This document shows positions 5,557-11,283 of a stretch of 11,283 nt of DNA, one piece after another. The position numbers were made by a program, and so were the translations under genes. This DNA is from JBMNOU01 sp050943215 (GTDB lineage: Bacteria; Bacillota; Clostridia; Christensenellales; SZUA-584), in NCBI GenBank assembly GCA_050943215.1, contig JBMNOU010000057.1:1-11283 (forward strand). Direction: 5' to 3'. Below the pieces are notes generated by a model, which made no database searches, had not been told where the DNA came from, and was given only the letters and a program-made list of their open reading frames with translations. Each line of letters opens with the position of its first letter. The stretch's first letter is position 1.

Positions 5557-7734
5557 ATGCGCAATGGGGTTCTAAGAAAAAAAGCGGTATCCAATCAAAG
5601 GGCGGTTGCCGTGATCACCAGTGTGGTAACGCTGATCATTGTGTTTATTTTTGTTGCGATATCAGTCACGCCGGTTAAGTATGATATCGCGGCGGGAGAA
5701 GTCGCGCCGGCCACGATTACCGCAGGGCGAGAGGTCGTTGATACAGTTTCGACCCAGGCGGCGGCCGAGGAGGCAAAGGCGCTGGTGCAGCCTGTATATA
5801 CGATAGACGAAACGGTCACGGCTAATATCAAGCAGCATATCAATGGTTTTTTTGACAGCGCGGTATCAGCAGCCGGGGCACTCAAAGATGCGTACATCAA
5901 CAGCAAGATCGCATACGCGGGAGAAGGCGCAACGAGAGAGGATTTTGAAAAGAATTTTGACGCGTCCAAGGTCAATTGGGAAAGTTTTATGACCGAAGAC
6001 AAGATGAGCGAAATCAGAACGATGCTGGGCATAGCGGATATACCCAACGCTGCTATTTATGCGCTTGCGGCACAGGACGCGCAAGGCATACGGGATATCG
6101 GGAAGTCGGTTGGCGCTATTGTATCCGACGCCCTTGACGGCGGCATAATGAAAGAACATCTGCAGTTAAGACGCGATGATTTAAGGCGTAGGATTGAAGA
6201 GGTATATACAGAGGTCGGCCTGTCGTCGTTTGCGTATCTTCCTGTTAATAAACACCTTGAAGCCAATCTGCTTTTTGATGCGGAAGCAACGGATGCGGCT
6301 ATGAAAGCTGCCGCTAAGGCGGTCGAGCCCGTTACATATAAGCAGAACCAAACGGTCGTCGTCGAGGGAGAGGTGGTTACCGAGGCACAGCTTGCGGTGC
6401 TGATATCGCTGGGCGTTGTTGGCGGTCAGGCGGTTAATATTATGCTGTATGTAGGCATGTTCCTGTTTATGGCGCTGATTTTTGCCGTTTACGCAGTATA
6501 TCTCATACAGTTTGACAGCGAGGTAATCACCGAGACGAAGAAGCTTATTGTGTTTGCGGTCATTACCATTATAATTGTTGCGATTTCCGTGCCGCTCTCG
6601 CGGCTGGATACGCGTATTATTCCTGTCTTTTTTGGGACAATGCTGGCCAGCGTGATCGTATCGCAGCGCAGTGCGCTTGCGCTCAATGTGTTCCTAGCGT
6701 TTATCGTGGGTGCGGTGTCTTCATGGGAAACGGGGCTCTTGAGTGAAACGATGCTAAGGACGGTAATGATAACGATCATTGGCGGTACTGTTTCTGTATT
6801 TGCGCTTTACCGGCCCGGATACAGGGCGGCACTGATATACGCGGGGCTCATCGCGGGCAGCGTAGGCGCGGCTTTGACCGTGCTGACGGACGTTGTGGGC
6901 AGCGCGAATATCGTAACTGATAAACTGCTTGCCGACTGCGTATATGCGCTGGGCAGCGGGCTTTTGTCGGGTGTGCTGGCAATCGGTACTCTGCCTGTCT
7001 GGGAAGCGGTATTTAGGGTATCGACCCCGGCCAAGCTGCTTGAGCTTTCCGATCCAAACCATCCGCTACTCAAACGTCTTACCGTTGAGGCACCGGGGAC
7101 ATACCATCATAGCATATTGACGGCCAACCTCGCCGAAGCGGGCGCAGATGCGGTAGGCGCGAATGCATTGCTCTGCCGTGTAGGCGCGTATTATCATGAC
7201 GTAGGCAAGCTGAAAAGTCCAAAATATTATAACGAGAATCAAAAAGGCGAAAATCCGCATGACATGCTCGATCCGAGAGAAAGCGCAAAGATCATCACGT
7301 CGCACCTGACACATGGATTAGAGCTGGCCCACAAGCATAAGCTACCGGGAGACGTGCAGAGGATAATGGTGCAGCACCACGGTGACTCATTCGTTCCGTA
7401 TTTTTTGCATAAAGCGAAAGAAGCAGGGATGGATATAGACGATGCGCTGTTTAAGTATCAGGGCAGCCGGCCGTCCACAAAAGAATCGGCTGTGGTTATG
7501 CTTGCGGATTGCGTAGAAGCGGCGGTAAGGAGCCTTGACGAGCCGGATAAGGAACAGGTGAGGGATATGATTAACAGCTTGATCCGGTCCAAATACAACG
7601 AGGGACAGCTCGACGAGTGCCCTTTGAGCCGGCGGGATCTAAACGTGCTCGCCAAGGCGTTTCTCAATGTGTTCGATGGCGCTTTTCACGACCGCATCAA
7701 ATATCCAGGGCAGGAAAACAATGCTGAAACTTGA
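5557..7734 (+). CDS. yqfF: 7TM-HD phosphohydrolase YqfF / PgpH, likely c-di-AMP phosphodiesterase
   Basis: This 725-residue membrane protein matches PgpH, which in Listeria degrades the second messenger c-di-AMP. It has an N-terminal membrane helix (about residues 18-38), a large extracytoplasmic domain of the 7TMR-HDED type (about 40-285), a bundle of membrane helices (about 290-480) and a cytoplasmic HD domain. Metal-binding residues are visible and intact: His518 in TYHHS, His547-Asp548 in YYHDVGK, His583/His586 in the TSHLTHG segment, His607-His608 in QHHGD and Asp651 in MLADCVEA. The ATG at 5557 has AGGAGG at 5545-5550 and lies three bases after the phoH stop. The gene end overlaps ybeY by 14 bases. 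Substrate specificity is inferred from family and domain order. Confidence 0.93.
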   Translation: MRNGVLRKKAVSNQRAVAVITSVVTLIIVFIFVAISVTPVKYDIAAGEVAPATITAGREVVDTVSTQAAAEEAKALVQPVYTIDETVTANIKQHINGFFDSAVSAAGALKDAYINSKIAYAGEGATREDFEKNFDASKVNWESFMTEDKMSEIRTMLGIADIPNAAIYALAAQDAQGIRDIGKSVGAIVSDALDGGIMKEHLQLRRDDLRRRIEEVYTEVGLSSFAYLPVNKHLEANLLFDAEATDAAMKAAAKAVEPVTYKQNQTVVVEGEVVTEAQLAVLISLGVVGGQAVNIMLYVGMFLFMALIFAVYAVYLIQFDSEVITETKKLIVFAVITIIIVAISVPLSRLDTRIIPVFFGTMLASVIVSQRSALALNVFLAFIVGAVSSWETGLLSETMLRTVMITIIGGTVSVFALYRPGYRAALIYAGLIAGSVGAALTVLTDVVGSANIVTDKLLADCVYALGSGLLSGVLAIGTLPVWEAVFRVSTPAKLLELSDPNHPLLKRLTVEAPGTYHHSILTANLAEAGADAVGANALLCRVGAYYHDVGKLKSPKYYNENQKGENPHDMLDPRESAKIITSHLTHGLELAHKHKLPGDVQRIMVQHHGDSFVPYFLHKAKEAGMDIDDALFKYQGSRPSTKESAVVMLADCVEAAVRSLDEPDKEQVRDMINSLIRSKYNEGQLDECPLSRRDLNVLAKAFLNVFDGAFHDRIKYPGQENNAET

Positions 7735-8149
7735 AATCATAGTTAAGGAAACGAAAATAACCGGCGATATCAGACGGGCAGCCAGACGGGCGGCCAAGGC
7801 TGCGGCCAGCGTTGAAGGGAAAAAAGGACGGCTGCGTGTGAGCCTGCTTTTTACCGATGAGGATAATATTGAGCGGCTCAACGCGAGGTACAGGGGGATG
7901 GACAAACCGACGGATGTACTGTCATTTCCATCGGGCGAGTCATATTTTCTCGGCGATATAGCGCTTTCACTGCCGCGTGCGCGCCGTCAGGCAGAGGAAT
8001 TTGGGCATTCTGTCGGGCGCGAGGTAGCGTTTCTTACCGCACATTCTATGCTGCATCTTTTTGGGTATAATCACGAAGACGCGGCAGGCGAAACGGCGAT
8101 GCGCGAAAAACAGCGGCAGATCATGAAAAAAGCGGGGTTTGAACTGTGA
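7721..8149 (+). CDS. ybeY: Endoribonuclease YbeY
   Basis: YbeY is a zinc-dependent single-strand endoribonuclease that takes part in 16S rRNA 3'-end maturation and ribosome quality control. The metal-binding signature HX3HX5H is seen as H108, H112 and H118 (HSMLHLFGYNH), preceded by DKPTDVLSFP (61-70) and LGDIALS (78-84), all typical. The product is 142 residues, slightly short but within the family range. I place the start at ATG 7721, where MLKLEIIVKE fits the family N-terminus and AGGA precedes it; an upstream in-frame ATG at 7667 would add 18 residues encoded inside the yqfF HD-domain gene and has no support. It overlaps yqfF by 14 bases and cdd by 4 (GTGA), pointing to coupled translation. 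Confidence 0.94.
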   Translation: MLKLEIIVKETKITGDIRRAARRAAKAAASVEGKKGRLRVSLLFTDEDNIERLNARYRGMDKPTDVLSFPSGESYFLGDIALSLPRARRQAEEFGHSVGREVAFLTAHSMLHLFGYNHEDAAGETAMREKQRQIMKKAGFEL

Positions 8150-8544
8150 TCACATACGAAGAGCTGCTAAAGGCGGCTGAGAAAGCGAAAGAAAATGCGT
8201 ACGCGCCGTATTCTAGGTTTCGCGTGGGCGCGGCGCTGCTTGCAAAGAGTGGTAAAGTGTATACGGGGGCCAACGTAGAAAGCGCATCGTATAGCGTATC
8301 ATGCTGTGCCGAACGCAGTGCGCTTTATGCCGCGGTTAGCAGCGGGGAAACGGCATTTTTGGCGATCGCTGTCACATCGGATTCAAAGCGCGTCACATAC
8401 CCTTGCGGCATATGCCGGCAGGCGCTTTGCGAATTTTCGCCTGGTATGGATGTGATATCTGCAAACAACGATCTTAAATATGAGACGAAAACGCTGGACA
8501 GTTTGCTGCCACATGCGTTTTCCGGCAAAGAGATGGAGAAGTGA
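8146..8544 (+). CDS. cdd: Cytidine deaminase (tetrameric type)
   Basis: The enzyme deaminates cytidine and deoxycytidine to uridine forms in pyrimidine salvage. The 132-residue product has the short, tetrameric layout: substrate-binding FRVGAALL and GANVESASY (about 26-49), the zinc ligand Cys54 and catalytic Glu56 in CCAERSAL, and zinc ligands Cys87 and Cys90 in PCGICRQ. The start is GTG at 8146, sharing GTGA with the ybeY stop; its own ribosome binding site is weak, so re-initiation after ybeY is likely. It directly abuts era. In B. subtilis dgkA lies between ybeY and cdd; that gene is missing here. Confidence 0.95.
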   Translation: MITYEELLKAAEKAKENAYAPYSRFRVGAALLAKSGKVYTGANVESASYSVSCCAERSALYAAVSSGETAFLAIAVTSDSKRVTYPCGICRQALCEFSPGMDVISANNDLKYETKTLDSLLPHAFSGKEMEK

Positions 8545-9435
8545 ATGGAGCATAAGGCGGCATTTATTGCTATCGTCGGTAGCCCAAACGTAGGCAAATC
8601 GACGCTGATGAATTATATTGTCGGCGAGAAGGTGGCTATTGTGTCAAGCAAACCACAGACGACCCGAAACAGGATTGCGGGTATATTGACCGGCAGGGAT
8701 TTTCAAATGATATTCCTCGATACACCCGGCGTGCACAGCCCGAAAAACAGGCTTGGAGAGTTCATGGTCAAAACGGCGTTTGATGCGCTGCGCGATGTTG
8801 ACGCAGTGCTTTTTATGTGCGACGCAAAGTATGGCCTCGGTGAGAGGGATAGAGGACTGCTTGGACAGCTTGTCAAGGGCGATCTTCCCGTTGTTGCGGC
8901 GGTCAACAAAACGGACGCGGCAGCAAGAACGAGAAGCACGGAAATGGCTCAGCAGGTGATAAGCGCGGGGATTGACCCGCTTAACGTATTCCAGATATCC
9001 GCAAAGACTGGAGAGGGCGTTGACGAACTGATGATGTCGCTTAAGCGCTATCTTGTGCCTGGCCCAAGGTATTATCCCGAGGATGCGTATACTGACCAGC
9101 CTGAGCGTATGGTCGCTGCTGAAATGATCCGAGAAAAAGCGCTGAACGCTTTAAAGGAAGAGGTGCCGCACGGTATCGGTGTCAGCATCGACAGTATTGC
9201 CCGCAGGGAAGACAAGGACATTATTGACGTTTCGGCAACAATTATCTGCGAGCGGCCGGGGCACAAAGGCATCATCATTGGCAAGGGCGGAAAGATGCTG
9301 CGGCGTATTGGGTCTGAGGCAAGAAAAGACCTCGAAATGCTTTTCGGAATGAAGGTGTTTCTCAAGGTGTGGGTGAAGGTCGAGGAAAACTGGCGGGACA
9401 GCGCGCGCGTGATGCGATCCCTCGGTTACGAATAA
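8545..9435 (+). CDS. era: Ribosome-assembly GTPase Era
   Basis: Era is an essential GTPase that binds the 3' end of 16S rRNA through a KH domain and acts as a checkpoint in 30S assembly. The 296-residue protein has all G motifs: G1 GSPNVGKS (12-19), G2 PQTTRNR (37-43), G3 DTPG (59-62), G4 NKTD (121-124) and G5 SAK (152-154). The C-terminal KH domain carries GHKGIIIGKGGKMLRRIG near 234-252. Length is normal. The ATG follows the cdd stop codon directly, and GGAG at 8535-8538 lies within the end of cdd. Its partner in rRNA maturation, ybeY, is two genes upstream, the usual arrangement. Confidence 0.97.
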   Translation: MEHKAAFIAIVGSPNVGKSTLMNYIVGEKVAIVSSKPQTTRNRIAGILTGRDFQMIFLDTPGVHSPKNRLGEFMVKTAFDALRDVDAVLFMCDAKYGLGERDRGLLGQLVKGDLPVVAAVNKTDAAARTRSTEMAQQVISAGIDPLNVFQISAKTGEGVDELMMSLKRYLVPGPRYYPEDAYTDQPERMVAAEMIREKALNALKEEVPHGIGVSIDSIARREDKDIIDVSATIICERPGHKGIIIGKGGKMLRRIGSEARKDLEMLFGMKVFLKVWVKVEENWRDSARVMRSLGYE

Positions 9436-9444
9436 GGAAATACC

Positions 9445-10170
9445 GTGAGAAAGACACCGGGTATCGTCTTGAGGACGGCGGATTTTAAAGATAGCGATAG
9501 AATGCTGACTCTGCTGACAAAAGACTTTGGGCTGATGGCCGCAAAGGTAAGGTCTGCCAAGAAACAGACATCAAAGCTGTTTTCTGCGTCGTCGCTTTTT
9601 TGCTGCGGAGACTACGAGTTTTATGAAAAGGGCGGATATTATGGCGTTAGGGGCTGCCGCATCAGGTACACATTCCACCACCTGCTAGGCGATTACGACG
9701 CATTTTCCGCAGCGTGTTTTATTGCTGATGCCGCCGGCAAAGTGGCACAGGAGGATTTTGCCGCGCCTAAGCTGTTTGCGCTGACAGTATGCGCGCTTTA
9801 CGCGCTTGATACTGCGGCGGTATCGCCTGGCACGGTTCTTTGCTATTTTATCCAGAGGCTGCTCTGGCTCGAGGGGCTTTATCCTATCCTTGACGCATGC
9901 GTGGTATGTGGCAGCGCTAAGAATATTTCCCGATTTTCCATCGAACATGGGGGAGCCGTCTGCGGCACATGCGCGAAAACCCATGCGGGCGTTGCTGCGG
10001 ATAAAGATGTTTTTGCGGCGCTTAGCGGCATGGCGTGCATATTGCCCAAGGACATCGGGGTAGTCAGCCTACTTAAAGATACGGAAAGAAAGCTTAAATC
10101 CCTGCTTGTAGATTATCTTGAATATAACCTGCAAAAGCCTTTAAAATCGTCACGGTTTATCAGAAAATGA
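9445..10170 (+). CDS. recO: DNA repair protein RecO
   Basis: RecO works with RecR and RecF to load RecA on SSB-coated single-stranded DNA and to anneal strands. The 241-residue product begins with the OB-fold N-terminus (TPGIVLRTADFKDSDRMLTL, residues 4-23), continues into a helical middle, and has the zinc-finger-like pair CVVC (152-155) and CGTC (173-176) found in many Gram-positive RecO proteins. Length is typical. The start is GTG at 9445 with AAGGA at 9434-9438, nine bases after era ends. It is the last gene of the block and is followed by overlapping hairpins at 10178-10230. B. subtilis has the small yqzL between era and recO; it is absent here. Confidence 0.94.
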   Translation: MRKTPGIVLRTADFKDSDRMLTLLTKDFGLMAAKVRSAKKQTSKLFSASSLFCCGDYEFYEKGGYYGVRGCRIRYTFHHLLGDYDAFSAACFIADAAGKVAQEDFAAPKLFALTVCALYALDTAAVSPGTVLCYFIQRLLWLEGLYPILDACVVCGSAKNISRFSIEHGGAVCGTCAKTHAGVAADKDVFAALSGMACILPKDIGVVSLLKDTERKLKSLLVDYLEYNLQKPLKSSRFIRK

Positions 10171-10177
10171 CATCAAA

Positions 10178-10230
10178 CCCACAAAAGCATTGCAAATAGA
10201 GTTTTGTGGGAAAAGGCAGCTCTATTTTTT
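10178..10230 (+). terminator. Probable terminator after recO, two overlapping stems
   Basis: CCCACAAAA (10178-10186) pairs with TTTTGTGGG (10202-10210). AAATAGAG (10194-10201) pairs with CTCTATTT (10220-10227), and the T run continues to 10230. The second stem next to the T run can serve as a terminator, although it is AT-rich and its loop is long. The arms alternate (left 1, left 2, right 1, right 2), so the stems either exclude each other or form a pseudoknot. Confidence 0.55.
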
Positions 10231-10282
10231 AAGGCCGCCCAAAGCCGTCGCAAAAATTTAAATAATTGATGGCGGATGGATA

Positions 10283-10311
10283 TTGACATTGGGACGTTAG
10301 TATGATAAAAT
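10283..10311 (+). promoter_or_regulatory. Strong extended -10 promoter of the tRNA cluster
   Basis: A perfect TTGACA (10283-10288), a 17-base spacer and TAAAAT (10306-10311), with TG one base before the -10, make an extended -10 sigma-A promoter. Transcription should start near 10318, about 46 bases before the first tRNA. The leader contains a small GCTCA/TGAGC hairpin and two copies of TGTCGG. Confidence 0.85.
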
Positions 10312-10363
10312 TCCGTCTTGTCGGTTGCTCATAGTATGTGAGCCTGTCGGCGGCTGACCATGG

Positions 10364-10440
10364 GCGCCTGTAGCTCAGGTGGATAGAGCAACGGCCTTCT
10401 AAGCCGTGTGTCCGGGGTTCGAGTCCCTGCAGGCGCGCCA
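10364..10440 (+). tRNA. tRNA-Arg (anticodon UCU)
   Basis: The acceptor arms GCGCCTG (10364-10370) and CAGGCGC (10430-10436) pair fully. The anticodon stem ACGGC/GCCGT encloses the loop CTTCTAA with anticodon TCT at 10398-10400. The T-arm has GGTTCGAGTCC, discriminator G is at 10437, and CCA is encoded at 10438-10440. It reads AGA/AGG codons. Confidence 0.96.
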
Positions 10441-10483
10441 AAGCTTTTTTGGGGTGTAAAGGGATCCCGAAGGGGCGGCATAT

Positions 10484-10561
10484 GGTGGGTATAGCTCAGT
10501 TGGTTAGAGCGCCAGGTTGTGGCCCTGGAGGCCGTGGGTTCGAATCCCACTACTCACCCCA
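10484..10561 (+). tRNA. tRNA-His (anticodon GUG)
   Basis: The acceptor arms GTGGGTA (10485-10491) and TACTCAC (10551-10557) pair with one G-T wobble. The anticodon stem CCAGG/CCTGG holds the loop TTGTGGC with anticodon GTG. The His-specific extra G at position -1 (10484) faces discriminator C (10558), and CCA is encoded at 10559-10561. This extra pair confirms the identity. Confidence 0.96.
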
Positions 10562-10579
10562 TTTAAGGCTGACTGGTGA

Positions 10580-10654
10580 TGGGGTGTAGCCAAGTGGCAA
10601 GGCACGGGACTTTGACTCCCGCATTCGTAGGTTCAAATCCTGCCACCCCAGCCA
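10580..10654 (+). tRNA. tRNA-Gln (anticodon UUG)
   Basis: The acceptor arms TGGGGTG (10580-10586) and CACCCCA (10644-10650) pair fully. The anticodon stem CGGGA/TCCCG encloses CTTTGAC with anticodon TTG. Discriminator G is at 10651 and CCA is encoded at 10652-10654. The U1-A72 pair is typical of tRNA-Gln. Confidence 0.96.
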
Positions 10655-10689
10655 AACAACTGCGGTTTTGTCCGGTTTAAATACGTTAT

Positions 10690-10765
10690 GACCCATTAGC
10701 TCAGGCGGTAGAGCACTTGACTTTTAATCAAGGCGTCCGGAGTTCGAATCTCCGATGGGTCACCA
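10690..10765 (+). tRNA. tRNA-Lys (anticodon UUU)
   Basis: The acceptor arms GACCCAT (10690-10696) and ATGGGTC (10755-10761) pair fully. The anticodon stem CTTGA/TCAAG encloses CTTTTAA with anticodon TTT. Discriminator A is at 10762 and CCA is encoded at 10763-10765. It is the last gene of the tRNA unit and marks the border to AT-rich DNA. Confidence 0.96.
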
Positions 10766-10767
10766 TT

Positions 10768-10808
10768 AAAAGCTCGATAATACTAACGATTCGGGCTTTT
10801 TCTTTTTT
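10768..10808 (+). terminator. Rho-independent terminator of the tRNA cluster
   Basis: AAAAGCTCGA (10768-10777) pairs with TCGGGCTTTT (10791-10800) with one G-T wobble and a 13-base loop. A T-rich run, TTTTTCTTTTTT, ends the element. It starts two bases after the encoded CCA of tRNA-Lys. Confidence 0.88.
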
Positions 10809-10926
10809 ATCACCTAAATATATATGCTCAAAATGTCATTTTTTTATATGGCTATTAATGGCTTGCCGTACCTTTAAATCTGTTCATCAAACACATGTAA
10901 TGCCTTATTATAAAGTGAGGTAGCGT

Positions 10927-11118
10927 ATGGATTATATTTCAACAAAAGAAGCGGCTGAGAGATGGGGCATCTCGCGCAAGACTGTGCTTTAATGGATTTC
11001 GTTAGGCAAACTACCACAAGCACAAAAACTCGGGAGAGATTGGCTGATATCGTACTTTCTATTGCTGATTATAATGGCGACGGGATCCCATTTTCAGTGT
11101 TTTTGTTATTTGGGATAA
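10927..11118 (+). pseudogene. Small helix-turn-helix DNA-binding protein (MerR/excisionase-like), interrupted by stop
   Basis: The ATG at 10927 is preceded by GTGAGG (10916-10921). The first 21 codons read MDYISTKEAAERWGISRKTV plus L, the classic start of small HTH_17/excisionase-type proteins in Firmicutes. A TAA at 10990-10992 then ends the frame. The same frame continues past it with WISLGKLPQAQKLGRDWLIS (10993-11052), which is what such a protein has next, so the gene is broken by a nonsense change rather than a frameshift. CAA to TAA is the simplest single-base route. Beyond 11052 the frame reads hydrophobic, unrelated residues to a TAA at 11116-11118, so the usual C-terminal tail is also lost. 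The original role (transcription regulator or recombination directionality factor) cannot be told. Confidence 0.75.
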
Positions 11119-11129
11119 GCTAAATGTTT

Positions 11130-11158
11130 TTGACACTATATAATTAATATGGTATTAT
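11130..11158 (+). promoter_or_regulatory. Strong promoter before the adenylate-forming enzyme gene
   Basis: A perfect TTGACA (11130-11135), a 17-base spacer and TATTAT (11153-11158), preceded by TGG as an extended -10, point to transcription from about 11165, some 26 bases before the ATG at 11191. The surroundings are very AT-rich, which makes chance matches easier, but the combination is strong. Confidence 0.75.
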
Positions 11159-11190
11159 CAATCAAAATAATTTAAGAATTTGGAAAAACA

Positions 11191-11283
11191 ATGATTATAA
11201 ATATATTAGAATACCTTGAAGAGGCTGTTAAAAATTATCCGGAAAAAGTTGCATTTATCGACCAAAAAAATTCAGTTTCCTAT
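11191..11283 (+). CDS. AMP-binding (adenylate-forming) enzyme, N-terminal fragment
   Basis: Only 31 codons are present before the window ends: MIINILEYLEEAVKNYP, then EKVAFIDQKNSVSY. This matches the opening of adenylation-domain proteins (NRPS A domains, DltA-type D-alanine ligases, acyl-CoA ligases), which typically begin with a helix, then 'YPdkiAf.d....lTY'. These enzymes activate a carboxylic or amino acid with ATP. Which substrate is used cannot be judged without the core motifs, which lie outside. A weak GGA (11182-11184) serves as ribosome binding site, and a strong promoter lies upstream, so this gene probably starts a new operon. The codons are far more AT-rich than those of the lipA-to-recO genes, which would fit acquisition from elsewhere, though the sample is small. 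Confidence 0.75.
   Translation, partial: MIINILEYLEEAVKNYPEKVAFIDQKNSVSY

Noticed and set aside
7667..7720. Upstream start for ybeY at 7667
   Set aside because: It would add 18 residues overlapping the end of yqfF, without family support or a ribosome binding site; ATG 7721 fits better.
10229..10550. Minus-strand frames opposite the tRNA cluster (such as MGFEPTASRATTWRSN)
   Set aside because: They are translations of antisense tRNA sequence, a well-known annotation artefact.
10690..11283. Integration site (att duplication) at the 3' end of tRNA-Lys
   Set aside because: No second copy of the tRNA-Lys 3' end was seen in the window and no integrase gene is present; the idea can only be tested with more downstream sequence.
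1..11283. CRISPR array, insertion sequence or phage genes
   Set aside because: No regularly spaced repeats, transposase motifs or phage structural genes were found on either strand.

Overview
The window looks like chromosomal DNA from an endospore-forming-lineage Firmicute (Clostridia), with moderate GC through most of its length. The evidence is the conserved Firmicute block yqfC-yqfD-phoH-yqfF(pgpH)-ybeY-cdd-era-recO, two sporulation-family proteins in it (YqfC, YqfD), an S4-domain RluD-type pseudouridine synthase, a short bS21 gene, and sigma-A-like promoters. The LipA/YqfD style would fit the Christensenellales, but that is a guess from memory and not shown by the sequence.

Left part (1-1256, minus strand): lipA (lipoyl synthase) is followed by the start of a lipoate-protein ligase (lplA-like) that runs off the window edge. 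Together they supply and attach lipoyl groups to 2-oxoacid dehydrogenase or glycine-cleavage proteins. A divergent intergenic region (1257-1461) holds promoters for lipA and for the rightward RluD-family gene (1462-2376). The start codon of the latter sits where transcription should begin, so its mRNA may be leaderless.

Middle (2377-3112): rpsU (bS21) has a near-consensus promoter, a leader that can fold over its own Shine-Dalgarno sequence, and a clean terminator. Then comes about 400 bases with no convincing gene, where many relatives carry yqeY and sometimes other genes. It contains a very stable hairpin and a second, orphan rho-independent terminator.

Core block (3113-10170, plus strand): eight tightly packed genes, several overlapping or abutting, covering sporulation (yqfC, yqfD), RNA and ribosome quality (phoH, ybeY, era), c-di-AMP turnover (yqfF/pgpH), pyrimidine salvage (cdd) and recombination repair (recO). 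dgkA, often found between ybeY and cdd, is absent. recO is followed by two overlapping inverted repeats in pseudoknot order.

Right part (10171-11283): a strong extended -10 promoter drives four tRNA genes (Arg-UCU, His-GUG, Gln-UUG, Lys-UUU), closed by a terminator. Beyond it the DNA becomes AT-rich. It holds a small helix-turn-helix gene broken by an in-frame TAA, then a strong promoter and the first 31 codons of an adenylate-forming (AMP-binding) enzyme that continues past the window. No CRISPR array, insertion sequence or rRNA gene was seen. Nothing here is clearly a wholly new system; the best leads are the RNA structures and the gene-less region between rpsU and yqfC.
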